53,838 nt of DNA from Streptomyces beigongshangae (GTDB lineage Bacteria > Actinomycetota > Actinomycetes > Streptomycetales > Streptomycetaceae), in contig NZ_JAHKJW010000002.1 in NCBI RefSeq assembly GCF_019710745.1, positions 236,633-290,470 of the forward strand. Direction: 5' to 3'. Positions 25,787 through 32,926 of the stretch are shown here, one piece after another (position 1 is the first letter of the stretch; each line of letters opens with the position of its first letter). Below the pieces are notes generated by a model. It was not told the DNA's origin. It did not search any database and saw only the letters and a program-made list of their open reading frames with translations. A program made the translations under genes and the position numbers.

Positions 25787-25808
25787 TTTACTAGGACGTC
25801 CTAGTAAA
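25787..25808. promoter_or_regulatory. 22-bp perfect palindrome, probable icmA operator
   Basis: Two perfect half-sites TTTACTAGGAC and GTCCTAGTAAA join without a spacer at 25797/25798, nine bases before the icmA ATG at 25818. The position overlaps the expected promoter or transcription start, so a bound dimer would block transcription. The length and symmetry are typical of TetR-family operators; the TetR gene at 27647-28273 is a candidate, unproven. Confidence 0.8.
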
Positions 25809-25817
25809 TTCGGGGGT

Positions 25818-27518
25818 ATGGACGCTGACGCCATCGAAGAGGGCCGCCGACGCTGGCAGGCCCGTTACGACGCCTCGCGCAAGCGCGAGGCCGACTTCAC
25901 CACGCTCTCCGGGGACTCCGTGGAGCCGGTCTACGGACCGCGGCCCGGGGACACGTACGAGGGTTTCGAGCGGATCGGCTGGCCCGGGGAGTACCCCTAC
26001 ACGCGGGGTCTGCACGCCACGGGCTACCGGGGGCGGACGTGGACCATCCGGCAGTTCGCCGGCTTCGGGAACGCCGAGCAGACCAACGAGCGCTACAAGA
26101 TGATCCTCGCCAACGGCGGGGGCGGGCTGTCCGTGGCCTTCGACATGCCCACGCTGATGGGGCGCGACTCCGACGACCCCCGCTCGCTCGGCGAGGTCGG
26201 CCACTGCGGGGTCGCGATCGACTCCGCGGCCGACATGGAGGTCCTGTTCCGGGACATCCCGCTGGGTGACGTCACGACGTCGATGACGATCAGCGGGCCC
26301 GCGGTGCCGGTCTTCTGCATGTACCTGGTGGCGGCCGAACGGCAGGGCGTGGACCCGGCCGTGCTCAACGGCACGCTCCAGACCGACATCTTCAAGGAGT
26401 ACATCGCGCAGAAGGAGTGGCTCTTCCAGCCCGAGCCGCATCTGCGGCTCATCGGGGACCTGATGGAGCACTGTGCTGCGAAGATCCCCGCGTACAAGCC
26501 GCTGTCGGTCTCCGGCTACCACATCCGCGAGGCCGGCTCCACGGCCGCGCAGGAGCTGGCGTACACGCTGGCGGACGGCTTCGGGTACGTGGAGCTGGGC
26601 CTCTCCCGCGGCCTCGACGTCGACGTCTTCGCCCCCGGCCTCTCCTTCTTCTTCGACGCGCATCTCGACTTCTTCGAGGAGATCGCCAAGTTCCGGGCGG
26701 CGCGGCGGATCTGGGCGCGGTGGATGCGGGACGTGTACGGGGCGCGGTCGGAGAAGGCGCAGTGGCTGCGCTTCCACACGCAGACGGCCGGCGTCTCGCT
26801 GACCGCCCAGCAGCCGTACAACAACGTCGTGCGCACGGCGGTCGAGGCGCTGGCCGCGGTGCTGGGCGGCACCAACTCGCTGCACACGAACGCGCTGGAC
26901 GAGACGCTCGCGCTGCCGTCCGAGCAGGCGGCGGAGATCGCCCTGCGCACGCAGCAGGTGCTGATGGAGGAGACCGGCGTCGCCAACGTGGCGGATCCGC
27001 TGGGCGGGTCCTGGTACGTCGAGCAGCTGACCGACCGCATCGAGGCGGACGCCGAGCGGATCTTCGAGCAGATCAGGGAGCGGGGGCTGCGGGCGCATCC
27101 CGACGGCCGGCACCCGATCGGGCCCGTCACCTCCGGGATCCTGCGCGGTATCGAGGACGGGTGGTTCACCGGGGAGATCGCCGAGTCGGCCTTCCAGTAC
27201 CAGCGGGCACTGGAGAAGGGCGACAAGCGGGTGGTCGGGGTGAACGTCCACCACGGGTCGGTGACCGGGGACCTGGAGATCCTGCGGGTCAGCCACGAGG
27301 TGGAGCGGGAGCAGGTGCGGGAGCTGGGCGGCCGCCGGGCCGCCCGGGACGGGGCCGCCGTGCGGTCCTCGCTGGACGCCATGCTGGCGGCCGCGCGGGA
27401 CGGGTCGAACATGATCGCGCCGATGCTGGACGCGGTGCGGGCGGAGGCCACGCTGGGGGAGATCTGCGGTGCCCTCCGGGAGGAGTGGGGGGTGTACACG
27501 GAGCCGCCGGGGTTCTGA
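25818..27518 (+). CDS. icmA: isobutyryl-CoA mutase large subunit IcmA
   Basis: A 566-residue acyl-CoA mutase TIM-barrel subunit. It interconverts isobutyryl-CoA and n-butyryl-CoA with adenosyl-B12 bound by a separate small subunit (IcmB). Residues F80 (TIRQFAGFG) and Q198 (YIAQKEW) are those that separate IcmA from methylmalonyl-CoA mutase, which has Tyr and Arg there. The length and N-terminus MDADAIEEGRRRWQARYDA match S. cinnamonensis IcmA. No B12-binding DxHxxG domain is present, as expected for the large subunit, and no icmB is in the window. The ATG at 25818 follows GGGGG. The enzyme links valine catabolism to butyryl-CoA for fatty acid and polyketide precursor supply. Confidence 0.95.
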   Translation: MDADAIEEGRRRWQARYDASRKREADFTTLSGDSVEPVYGPRPGDTYEGFERIGWPGEYPYTRGLHATGYRGRTWTIRQFAGFGNAEQTNERYKMILANGGGGLSVAFDMPTLMGRDSDDPRSLGEVGHCGVAIDSAADMEVLFRDIPLGDVTTSMTISGPAVPVFCMYLVAAERQGVDPAVLNGTLQTDIFKEYIAQKEWLFQPEPHLRLIGDLMEHCAAKIPAYKPLSVSGYHIREAGSTAAQELAYTLADGFGYVELGLSRGLDVDVFAPGLSFFFDAHLDFFEEIAKFRAARRIWARWMRDVYGARSEKAQWLRFHTQTAGVSLTAQQPYNNVVRTAVEALAAVLGGTNSLHTNALDETLALPSEQAAEIALRTQQVLMEETGVANVADPLGGSWYVEQLTDRIEADAERIFEQIRERGLRAHPDGRHPIGPVTSGILRGIEDGWFTGEIAESAFQYQRALEKGDKRVVGVNVHHGSVTGDLEILRVSHEVEREQVRELGGRRAARDGAAVRSSLDAMLAAARDGSNMIAPMLDAVRAEATLGEICGALREEWGVYTEPPGF

Positions 27519-27646
27519 CCGGCCCCCGCCGCCACCGGGGGTTGAGGTCCCGGCCCTCGCCGCCACCGGGGGTTGCGTCCCGAACCCCGTCGTCCCCGGG
27601 GCCGCGCCCCGGCCGGCGGGGCTCCCGGCCGGGGGCGGGGGCGCCG
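27519..27646. terminator. GC-rich convergent region with hairpins and an 18-bp direct repeat
   Basis: An 18-base sequence CGCCGCCACCGGGGGTTG occurs at 27527-27544 and 27558-27575 (31-base period). Hairpins follow, including CCGGGGC/GCCCCGG at 27596-27612 with a 3-base loop. The region lies between the convergent icmA and TetR genes and probably terminates both. Confidence 0.6.
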
Positions 27647-28273
27647 TCAGGGGCCGGTCGCCGCCCCCGCCAGTCCCAGCAGCAGGACGCGGGTGAAGTC
27701 GCGGACCCACGGCGGGTCCACCGGCTCCGCACTGATCAGCGTCCGGTGCACCACCGCGCCCGCCACCATGTCGAAGATGAGGTCCGCGGACCGCGCGGCG
27801 TCCGACGCGTCCGCCTCCGGCGGCAGCTCCCCGCGGACCTGCGCCCGGGCCCGCCCCTCCAGCACCAGCCGCTTCTGGCGGTCCACGACCGACGTCCGGA
27901 TCCGCTCGCGCAGGGCGTCGTCCCGCGTCGACTCCGCGAGCACGGCCATCAGTCCGCTCCTCGTCTCCGGCCGGGCCAGGACGGCCGCGAACTGGATCAC
28001 CACCCCTTCGATGTCGGCCGCGAGCGTGCCCCGGTCGGGCAGTTCCAGTTCGTCGAAGAGGGCCGCGACCGCGTCGACCACGAGTTCGTTCTTGCCCGCC
28101 CAGCGCCGGTAGAGCGTCGTCTTCGCCACACCCGCGCGGGTCGCCACGTCCCCCAGCGTCAGCTTGGACCAGCCCAGTTCGACGAGGGCCGCACGCGTCG
28201 CCGCCAGGATCGCCGCGTCGGCCTCGGCGCTGCGCGGACGCCCCGTGCGGGGGCCGGAGATGCGACTCTGCAT
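27647..28273 (-). CDS. TetR-family transcriptional regulator
   Basis: A 208-residue regulator. The N-terminal HTH is DAAILAATRAALVELGWSKLTLGDVATRAGVAKTTLYRRWAGKNELVVDAVAALF, and the C-terminal domain is of the TetR_C type. The ATG at 28273 (MQSRISGPRTGRPRS) is chosen because an Arg-rich arm before the HTH is usual; an ATG at 28285 is also in frame. It is convergent with icmA and divergent from the thioredoxin-TPR gene. It is a candidate to bind the icmA palindrome, but the ligand and targets are not shown by sequence. Confidence 0.87.
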   Translation of the reverse strand: MQSRISGPRTGRPRSAEADAAILAATRAALVELGWSKLTLGDVATRAGVAKTTLYRRWAGKNELVVDAVAALFDELELPDRGTLAADIEGVVIQFAAVLARPETRSGLMAVLAESTRDDALRERIRTSVVDRQKRLVLEGRARAQVRGELPPEADASDAARSADLIFDMVAGAVVHRTLISAEPVDPPWVRDFTRVLLLGLAGAATGP

Positions 28274-28497
28274 GGCGGCGACCATATCCGGACGTTCCGC
28301 TGAGGGGGATCGTACGGAAGGGTGAGGGAGATCACGGGAACGGGCTTCCCCGGGCCGTCGCGGGACAGTTACGCTACGGCTCGTAGCGAAAGCGACGGCC
28401 ACACGGTGGCGGGTGGGGACCCGACGTCGGGAACGCGTATCGACCCGGCTTGCGCAACGCTTTTCACGCAGGCCCGCGGAGGGGGGAGGATAGGCGC

Positions 28498-29481
28498 ATG
28501 CAGCCACGGAACATGTCCATGAGCGGAGTCGTCGACCTCGCCGCGGTGAAAGCGGCCCAGGAGGCCAAGGCGAAGGCGGAGCAGGCGCGCGCCGAAGCGG
28601 CACGGCAGGGCGGCGGGGCCGTTCCCGCGGTGTCCGCGTCGAGTCTCGTCATCGATGTCGACGAGGCGGGTTTTGAGCGGGACGTCCTGCAGCGCTCCAC
28701 CGAGGTGCCGGTCGTCATCGACTTCTGGGCCGAGTGGTGCGAGCCGTGCAAGCAGCTCAGCCCGCTCCTGGAGAGGCTCGCCGCCGAGTACAACGGCCGG
28801 TTCGTCCTCGCCAAGATCGACGTCGACGCGAATCAGATGCTGATGCAGCAGTTCGGGATCCAGGGGATCCCGGCCGTCTTCGCGGTGGTGGCCGGGCAGG
28901 CCCTGCCGCTCTTCCAGGGCGCCGCCCCCGAGGCGCAGATCCGGGGCACCCTGGACCAGCTGGTGCAGGTCGCCGAGGAGCGCTTCGGCCTCACCGGCCT
29001 GACCGTGGACCAGGACGGCGGTCCGCAGGACCAGGCCGCGGAGGCTCCCGCGGTCCCGGCCGGCCCGCACGACGCGCTGCTCGAAGCCGCGGTGCAGGCC
29101 CTGGACGCGGGCGATCTGAGCGGCGCCGTCCAGGCGTACCGGAACGTGCTGAACGACGACCCGGGCAACACGGAGGCCAAGCTGGGTCTGGCCCAGGCCG
29201 AGCTGCTCCAGCGGGTGCGGGGCGCCGACCCGCAGCAGGTGCGCAAGGATGCCGCGGACCGGCCCGGGGACGTCCCCGCGCAGATCGCCGCGGCCGACCT
29301 GGACCTGGTGGGCGGCCATGTGGAGGACGCCCTGGGACGGCTCGTGGACACCGTGGCCCGTACGGCGGGCGACGACCGGGAGGCGGCGCGCGTACGGCTG
29401 CTCGAATTGTTCGAGGTGGTCGGCTCCGACGACCCGCGGGTGACGGCCGCGCGCAGGGCTCTGGCGCGCGCGCTGTTCTGA
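28498..29481 (+). CDS. thioredoxin-TPR protein, YbbN/CnoX-like
   Basis: A 327-residue protein with an Ala/Lys-rich N-terminal helix (about 14-38), a thioredoxin domain (about 46-155) and C-terminal tetratricopeptide-like helices (about 190-320), the architecture of YbbN/CnoX, a co-chaperone that holds oxidised clients for DnaK/GroEL. The redox motif is WCEPC (C81, C84) instead of the usual WCGPC; both Cys are retained, unlike E. coli YbbN. The ATG at 28498 follows GGGGGGAGGA. The SCO5419 counterpart is annotated as a thioredoxin. It ends before a hairpin terminator. Confidence 0.9.
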   Translation: MQPRNMSMSGVVDLAAVKAAQEAKAKAEQARAEAARQGGGAVPAVSASSLVIDVDEAGFERDVLQRSTEVPVVIDFWAEWCEPCKQLSPLLERLAAEYNGRFVLAKIDVDANQMLMQQFGIQGIPAVFAVVAGQALPLFQGAAPEAQIRGTLDQLVQVAEERFGLTGLTVDQDGGPQDQAAEAPAVPAGPHDALLEAAVQALDAGDLSGAVQAYRNVLNDDPGNTEAKLGLAQAELLQRVRGADPQQVRKDAADRPGDVPAQIAAADLDLVGGHVEDALGRLVDTVARTAGDDREAARVRLLELFEVVGSDDPRVTAARRALARALF

Positions 29482-29493
29482 CCAGTCGCTAAA

Positions 29494-29518
29494 CACCGGG
29501 GCTCGTGGTGCCCCGGTG
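29494..29518 (+). terminator. hairpin terminator after thioredoxin-TPR gene
   Basis: The arms CACCGGGGC (29494-29502) and GCCCCGGTG (29510-29518) are perfect complements with a 7-base loop, 13 bases past the stop codon. Confidence 0.8.
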
Positions 29519-29544
29519 AAGGATTTCGCCGACAGACCCCTATT

Positions 29545-29582
29545 GCGGCCGCGTTTTGCCAAAACTTGGCAATCGCGGCCGC
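29545..29582. repeat. 38-bp near-perfect cruciform with paired GCGGCCGC arms
   Basis: The outer arms GCGGCCGCG (29545-29553) and CGCGGCCGC (29574-29582) enclose an inner stem TTGCCAA (29556-29562) / TTGGCAA (29566-29572) with an AAC loop and a small internal bulge. A TTACT-TGG-AGTAA palindrome follows at once (29585-29597). It is not followed by a U-tract and lies in the leader region, so a regulatory or protein-binding role is as likely as termination. Confidence 0.7.
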
Positions 29583-29712
29583 TGTTACTTGGAGTAAGTC
29601 GACAGCACTGATCTGTCGGATTCCGTACGGACTTCGATTGCTTTGTCGCCTCCTTCCGGGACACCCTCGGTGGTCGCCCGACACCGATGGGTCGTTGTTC
29701 GGTTATCCGGCC

Positions 29713-29728
29713 GTTACTAGCCAGTAAC
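29713..29728. promoter_or_regulatory. GTTACT-N4-AGTAAC palindrome
   Basis: The half-sites GTTACT (29713-29718) and AGTAAC (29723-29728) flank AGCC. The same TTACT/AGTAA half-sites with a 3-base spacer occur at 29585-29597, 115 bases upstream. The two sites could be operators of one dimeric regulator upstream of the DUF6230 operon. Confidence 0.5.
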
Positions 29729-30102
29729 GAACCCCCTTGTGCGGGCGGCCCGAATGCACCACGATCGGCGACGCTCGGTCCATTTCCCTCTCCCGACAGC
29801 CACTCGGGTCACTGGGTTTCGTTGGGTCCCCACCGAGTAGGGGCGGCGGCAGTGGCGCCGGCCCTCGGACAGGGGGGTCTCCGCCGTCCGGTGGAGCCTG
29901 TCCGGCAGGTTGTGCGTGAAGGGTTCAGGCGCGACCAGTGGTTGTCGCTCGGGGGTGATCGCCGATGATCCGGGTGCGTTGCGCGCCTCCGGTTCGGGGC
30001 GCTCCCCTTCCCGAGGACGTAGCACTTCTCCCATCCCTGCCCGGCTGAGCCGCCGTCTGGGGGCAGTCAGGGCCGGAGATGTACGTCCGAGAAGGAGGAA
30101 AT

Positions 30103-30750
30103 ATGGAGTCCCAGGTGCGTGGCGGGACCAGATGGAAGCGGTTCGCTGTGGTCATGGTGCCCAGCGTGGCCGCGACGGCGGCGATAGGTGTCGCCCTGGC
30201 TCAGGGTGCTCTCGCCGCGTCGTTCAGCGTGTCGGGCCAGTCGTTCAAGGTGACGGCTGACCGGCTCGAGGCGAACGAAGGCTTCTCGCAGTACGGAGCC
30301 ATCGACTCCGGATACACGCTCAAGGGTGAGAAGACGGCGCACCCGGTCGCGGTCTCGGCGTTCAACCAGGCCACGATCACCAAGATGTGCCAGTCGGTGG
30401 TCACCCCGGACATCCCGTTGCTCGGTTCCGTGACCCTGAGGCTGGAGGCCGGGGGCGGCAAGGAGCCGGTGGAGGCCAAGCAGCTCTACATCGACGTCGA
30501 GGACCTCGAGGCCGACGCGACGTTCACCGACATGAACATCGGTGTGGCCGCCGGGGACCTCAAGAACGGCCCCGGTCCCGGCATGAAGGGCGGCAAGGAG
30601 CAGGCGAACCCGTACGGCTTCGGCCAGCAGGCCGGCACGGCCGTGCTGACCGGTGTGAAGCAGACGGCGTGGGCGACCACCGCGGGCACCTTCAAGCTGA
30701 GTGGTCTGAGCATGAAGCTGTCCAGGGGAACCAAGGCGGAGTGCTACTAG
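30103..30750 (+). CDS. DUF6230 secreted/membrane-anchored protein
   Basis: A 215-residue exported protein of the actinobacterial DUF6230 family (often mislabelled cholesterol esterase). After a twin-Arg-free basic N-terminus there is a signal or anchor segment (about 13-38, FAVVMVPSVAATAAIGVALAQGALA) and then a beta-rich domain starting SFSVSGQSFKVTADRLEANEG. The ATG at 30103 has a perfect AAGGAGGAAAT site; an in-frame ATG eight codons earlier overlaps that site. First gene of an operon with DUF6114 and an acidic protein. Function unknown; a cell-envelope role is likely from export and context. Confidence 0.85.
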   Translation: MESQVRGGTRWKRFAVVMVPSVAATAAIGVALAQGALAASFSVSGQSFKVTADRLEANEGFSQYGAIDSGYTLKGEKTAHPVAVSAFNQATITKMCQSVVTPDIPLLGSVTLRLEAGGGKEPVEAKQLYIDVEDLEADATFTDMNIGVAAGDLKNGPGPGMKGGKEQANPYGFGQQAGTAVLTGVKQTAWATTAGTFKLSGLSMKLSRGTKAECY

Positions 30751-30759
30751 GCACTCCCG

Positions 30760-30795
30760 GGGCGGGTGGGGGAGCCGAGGCTGCCTCGCCCGCCC
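30760..30795 (+). terminator. inter-gene hairpin within the DUF6230 operon
   Basis: The arms GGGCGGG (30760-30766) and CCCGCCC (30789-30795), with further partial pairing inside, lie 10 bases after the DUF6230 stop and 60 before the DUF6114 start. It may attenuate transcription or protect the mRNA end so that the first gene is expressed more strongly. Confidence 0.5.
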
Positions 30796-30854
30796 GTTCC
30801 TCCCCGTAGTACGTGAACCTTTCACAGCAACGCCGTTCCAGGGAGCTGTTTTCC

Positions 30855-31421
30855 ATGAGCGCCGAGACTCCTGTCGCTGCCGCGCACGATCGATTCACCA
30901 TCTGGCGGCTGCGGTTCCGTGCCTGGCGCGGCAGCCGGCCGTTCTGGGCGGGCCTGTTCATCCTGATCGCGGGATTCCCGATCGCGTACCTCCCGTACGC
31001 GAACCTCCAGATCGGGCATCTCACGCTGGCCATGTCGACGACCGCCGGCGCCGGGTCGCTCATCATCGGCATTCTCCTGGGCGTGCTCGGAATCAGCCTC
31101 TGGTACCAGAAGCACATCCGGACCTTCGCCGGTGTCGCGTCGATTCTGCTGGGGCTGGTGTCCCTCCCGGTGTCGAACTTCGGCGGCTTTCTGATCGGAT
31201 TCCTGTTCGCGCTGGTGGGCGGCGGGATGGCGGTGGCCTGGGCGCCGGGCGAGGAGCCCGTCGCGAGCCCTGCCGGGACGGACCGTACGGACGAGGCAGG
31301 CGCTCCGGAGGCCGGGCAGACCGCGTCGGCCGGCGCGGTGGGCGGGTCGCACGATCTGTCGGGAACGAGCCCGGTCAACGGGGCGGACAACGGGGCGAAC
31401 GGGAGGCACAGTGCCGGCTGA
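30855..31421 (+). CDS. DUF6114 membrane protein
   Basis: A 188-residue integral membrane protein with about four spans (about 28-48, 56-80, 86-102, 108-127) and a C-terminal tail rich in Ala, Gly, Glu and Ser. WRLRFRAWRGSRPFWAGLFILIAGFPIAYLPYANLQIGHLTLAMSTTAGAGSLIIG is the family core. The ATG at 30855 follows AGGGAG; an earlier in-frame ATG at 30813 is less convincing. Its stop overlaps the start of the next gene by 11 bases, so the two are coupled. Confidence 0.85.
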   Translation: MSAETPVAAAHDRFTIWRLRFRAWRGSRPFWAGLFILIAGFPIAYLPYANLQIGHLTLAMSTTAGAGSLIIGILLGVLGISLWYQKHIRTFAGVASILLGLVSLPVSNFGGFLIGFLFALVGGGMAVAWAPGEEPVASPAGTDRTDEAGAPEAGQTASAGAVGGSHDLSGTSPVNGADNGANGRHSAG

Positions 31422-32826
31422 CGAGGTTCCCCACGCGGGCTCCGCGGGCGAGACCCGTGCGAGAACCGGGCCGCGGCACGCAGCCCCCAGGAAACCGCTG
31501 TTCACCAGGCTGCACGTGCCCGCGGGCAAGGCGATAGCCATCGCGTCGATGCCGACGGCGATCCTCATGGGGATGGGGTTCACACCGACACTCGCGAACG
31601 CCGACGACAAACCGTCGGCGAAGAACCTCACGGTCGACGAGTACAAGGACTGTGTCGAGGCGCTGGACGACGGCAAGGCGGACGCCGGCGAGGCCGGTGA
31701 ATCCGGCGAGTCCGGCGGGGAAGCGTCGGCGACCCCCTCGCCCTCCGCCTCGACGAGCGCTCCCGCCTCCGGCGGCGAGGCACCGAAGACACCGGACGCA
31801 CCGGGCGCACCGGACGGCGGCTCGGCGGGCAACGGCTCCGCGGGCGGCGGCCCTTCCTCGGATTCAGGTTCCGAGGACGAGCCCGCGCCCGCACCGGCGC
31901 CCTCCACGAGCGCGCCGGCCGGGTCGGGGGGAGACGCGTCCACACCGGCGCCCACCCCCACCCCCACCCCGACTCCGGGCGGGGGCGGTCTCCTGGACGG
32001 GATCGGCGACGCGCTGGAGGACATCCTCACGCCCGGCGACAAGGAGTCCGCGGCCCCCACCGCGGCCCCCGCGGAGCCGTCCGCCGCACCCGGTCCGTCG
32101 GCCACGGAGAGCGCCTCCGGGGGGCCCGGGGACGCGAAGGACCCCACCGGGGACGCGGCGGACGAGCCGGAGAACACACCCGGGGACGCGGCCGACGCGA
32201 CGGACGGGCCCACGGACGAGGCGGAGGAGACGGACGAGACGGACGAGACGGACGAGGCGGAGGAAGCTGCCGACGGGGCCACCGCCTCCCCGACCCCGAG
32301 TCCGACCCCGAGTCCGTCCGAGAGTTCCACCACGGACCCGGACGACTGCCCGGCCGCCACGGACGAGGAGGGCGGCGTCGAGACGGGCATCCCGGCCCTC
32401 GCCGACGACCCCTGGATGCTGGAGGCCAGCTCCCTGACGCTCAAGGGCGCCGACTACCAGGGCATCGTCAAGGTGAGGACCGCCAACGGCTCGGTGAAGA
32501 AGGTCCTCAAGTACGTCGTCTCCGACGGCACCGACATAGGCGACCTGCACCAGATCGTCGACGACAGGGACGCCGGGGTGAAGTACCACGTCCAGGGCGG
32601 CAGGGGCACGACCTCCACCATCCGCGACGGCAGGACGGTCATGTACACGGAGAGCATCTCCGGCAACCTGCTCGGACTGGTCCCGATCACGTTCGACCCG
32701 GAGCACCCGCCGCCGCTGAACATCCCGCTGATCTACTTCACGAAGGTGAAGGTGGTGCAGGCGGCCCAGTTCGGCGGAACGCTCACCATCCCCGGCATGC
32801 GCCAGTTCAACACACCGCTCGGGTAG
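31411..32826 (+). CDS. exported acidic Pro/Ala/Thr-rich protein (third gene of DUF6230 operon)
   Basis: A 471-residue protein of unknown function. It starts with a basic cytoplasmic segment of about 36 residues, then an apparent signal/anchor (about 38-64, AIAIASMPTAILMGMGFTPTLANA), a short conserved stretch, a disordered low-complexity region of about 240 residues rich in Glu, Asp, Ser, Ala, Pro and Thr (with TPTPTPTPG and DETDETDE runs), and a C-terminal folded domain of about 145 residues starting near ALADDPWMLEASSLTLKGADYQG. The linker resembles wall-spanning spacers, so the C-terminal domain may be displayed beyond the peptidoglycan (inference). GTG start at 31411. Confidence 0.8.
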   Translation: MPADEVPHAGSAGETRARTGPRHAAPRKPLFTRLHVPAGKAIAIASMPTAILMGMGFTPTLANADDKPSAKNLTVDEYKDCVEALDDGKADAGEAGESGESGGEASATPSPSASTSAPASGGEAPKTPDAPGAPDGGSAGNGSAGGGPSSDSGSEDEPAPAPAPSTSAPAGSGGDASTPAPTPTPTPTPGGGGLLDGIGDALEDILTPGDKESAAPTAAPAEPSAAPGPSATESASGGPGDAKDPTGDAADEPENTPGDAADATDGPTDEAEETDETDETDEAEEAADGATASPTPSPTPSPSESSTTDPDDCPAATDEEGGVETGIPALADDPWMLEASSLTLKGADYQGIVKVRTANGSVKKVLKYVVSDGTDIGDLHQIVDDRDAGVKYHVQGGRGTTSTIRDGRTVMYTESISGNLLGLVPITFDPEHPPPLNIPLIYFTKVKVVQAAQFGGTLTIPGMRQFNTPLG

Positions 32827-32875
32827 GCCCCGGAAGCACTCCGGCTCCGGAAGGCTCCGGCACCCGTACGACGCG

Positions 32876-32911
32876 CCGAGGGCGCCCCCTGTGTCCAGGG
32901 AGCGCCCTCGG
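32876..32911. terminator. convergent terminator between envelope operon and pyk
   Basis: The arms CCGAGGGCGC (32876-32885) and GCGCCCTCGG (32902-32911) pair perfectly and are extended inward by CCCTG/CAGGG after one mismatch. It lies between the stops of the plus-strand operon (32826) and the minus-strand pyk gene (32927). Confidence 0.8.
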
Positions 32912-32926
32912 TGCCGTACGAAAGGG

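Larger units (their letters stand above)
29482..30102. other. 620-bp structured intergenic/leader region before the DUF6230 operon
   Basis: No convincing gene is seen here. It contains a terminator at 29494-29518, a long cruciform at 29545-29582 made of two GCGGCCGC arms, and two TTACT/AGTAA palindromes at 29585-29597 and 29713-29728. The remaining 350 bases are GC-rich with several possible hairpins and lead to the strong ribosome site of the DUF6230 gene. Some of it may be a long 5' untranslated leader. Confidence 0.6.

Noticed and set aside
25710..25817. A B12 riboswitch upstream of icmA
   Set aside because: The gap is only 108 bases, filled by a terminator hairpin and the 22-bp palindrome. 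No B12-box-like sequence is seen.
29820..30100. A c-di-AMP (ydaO-type) riboswitch in front of the DUF6230 gene
   Set aside because: The position and cell-envelope context suggested it, but I could not find the conserved core bases. A covariance search would settle it.
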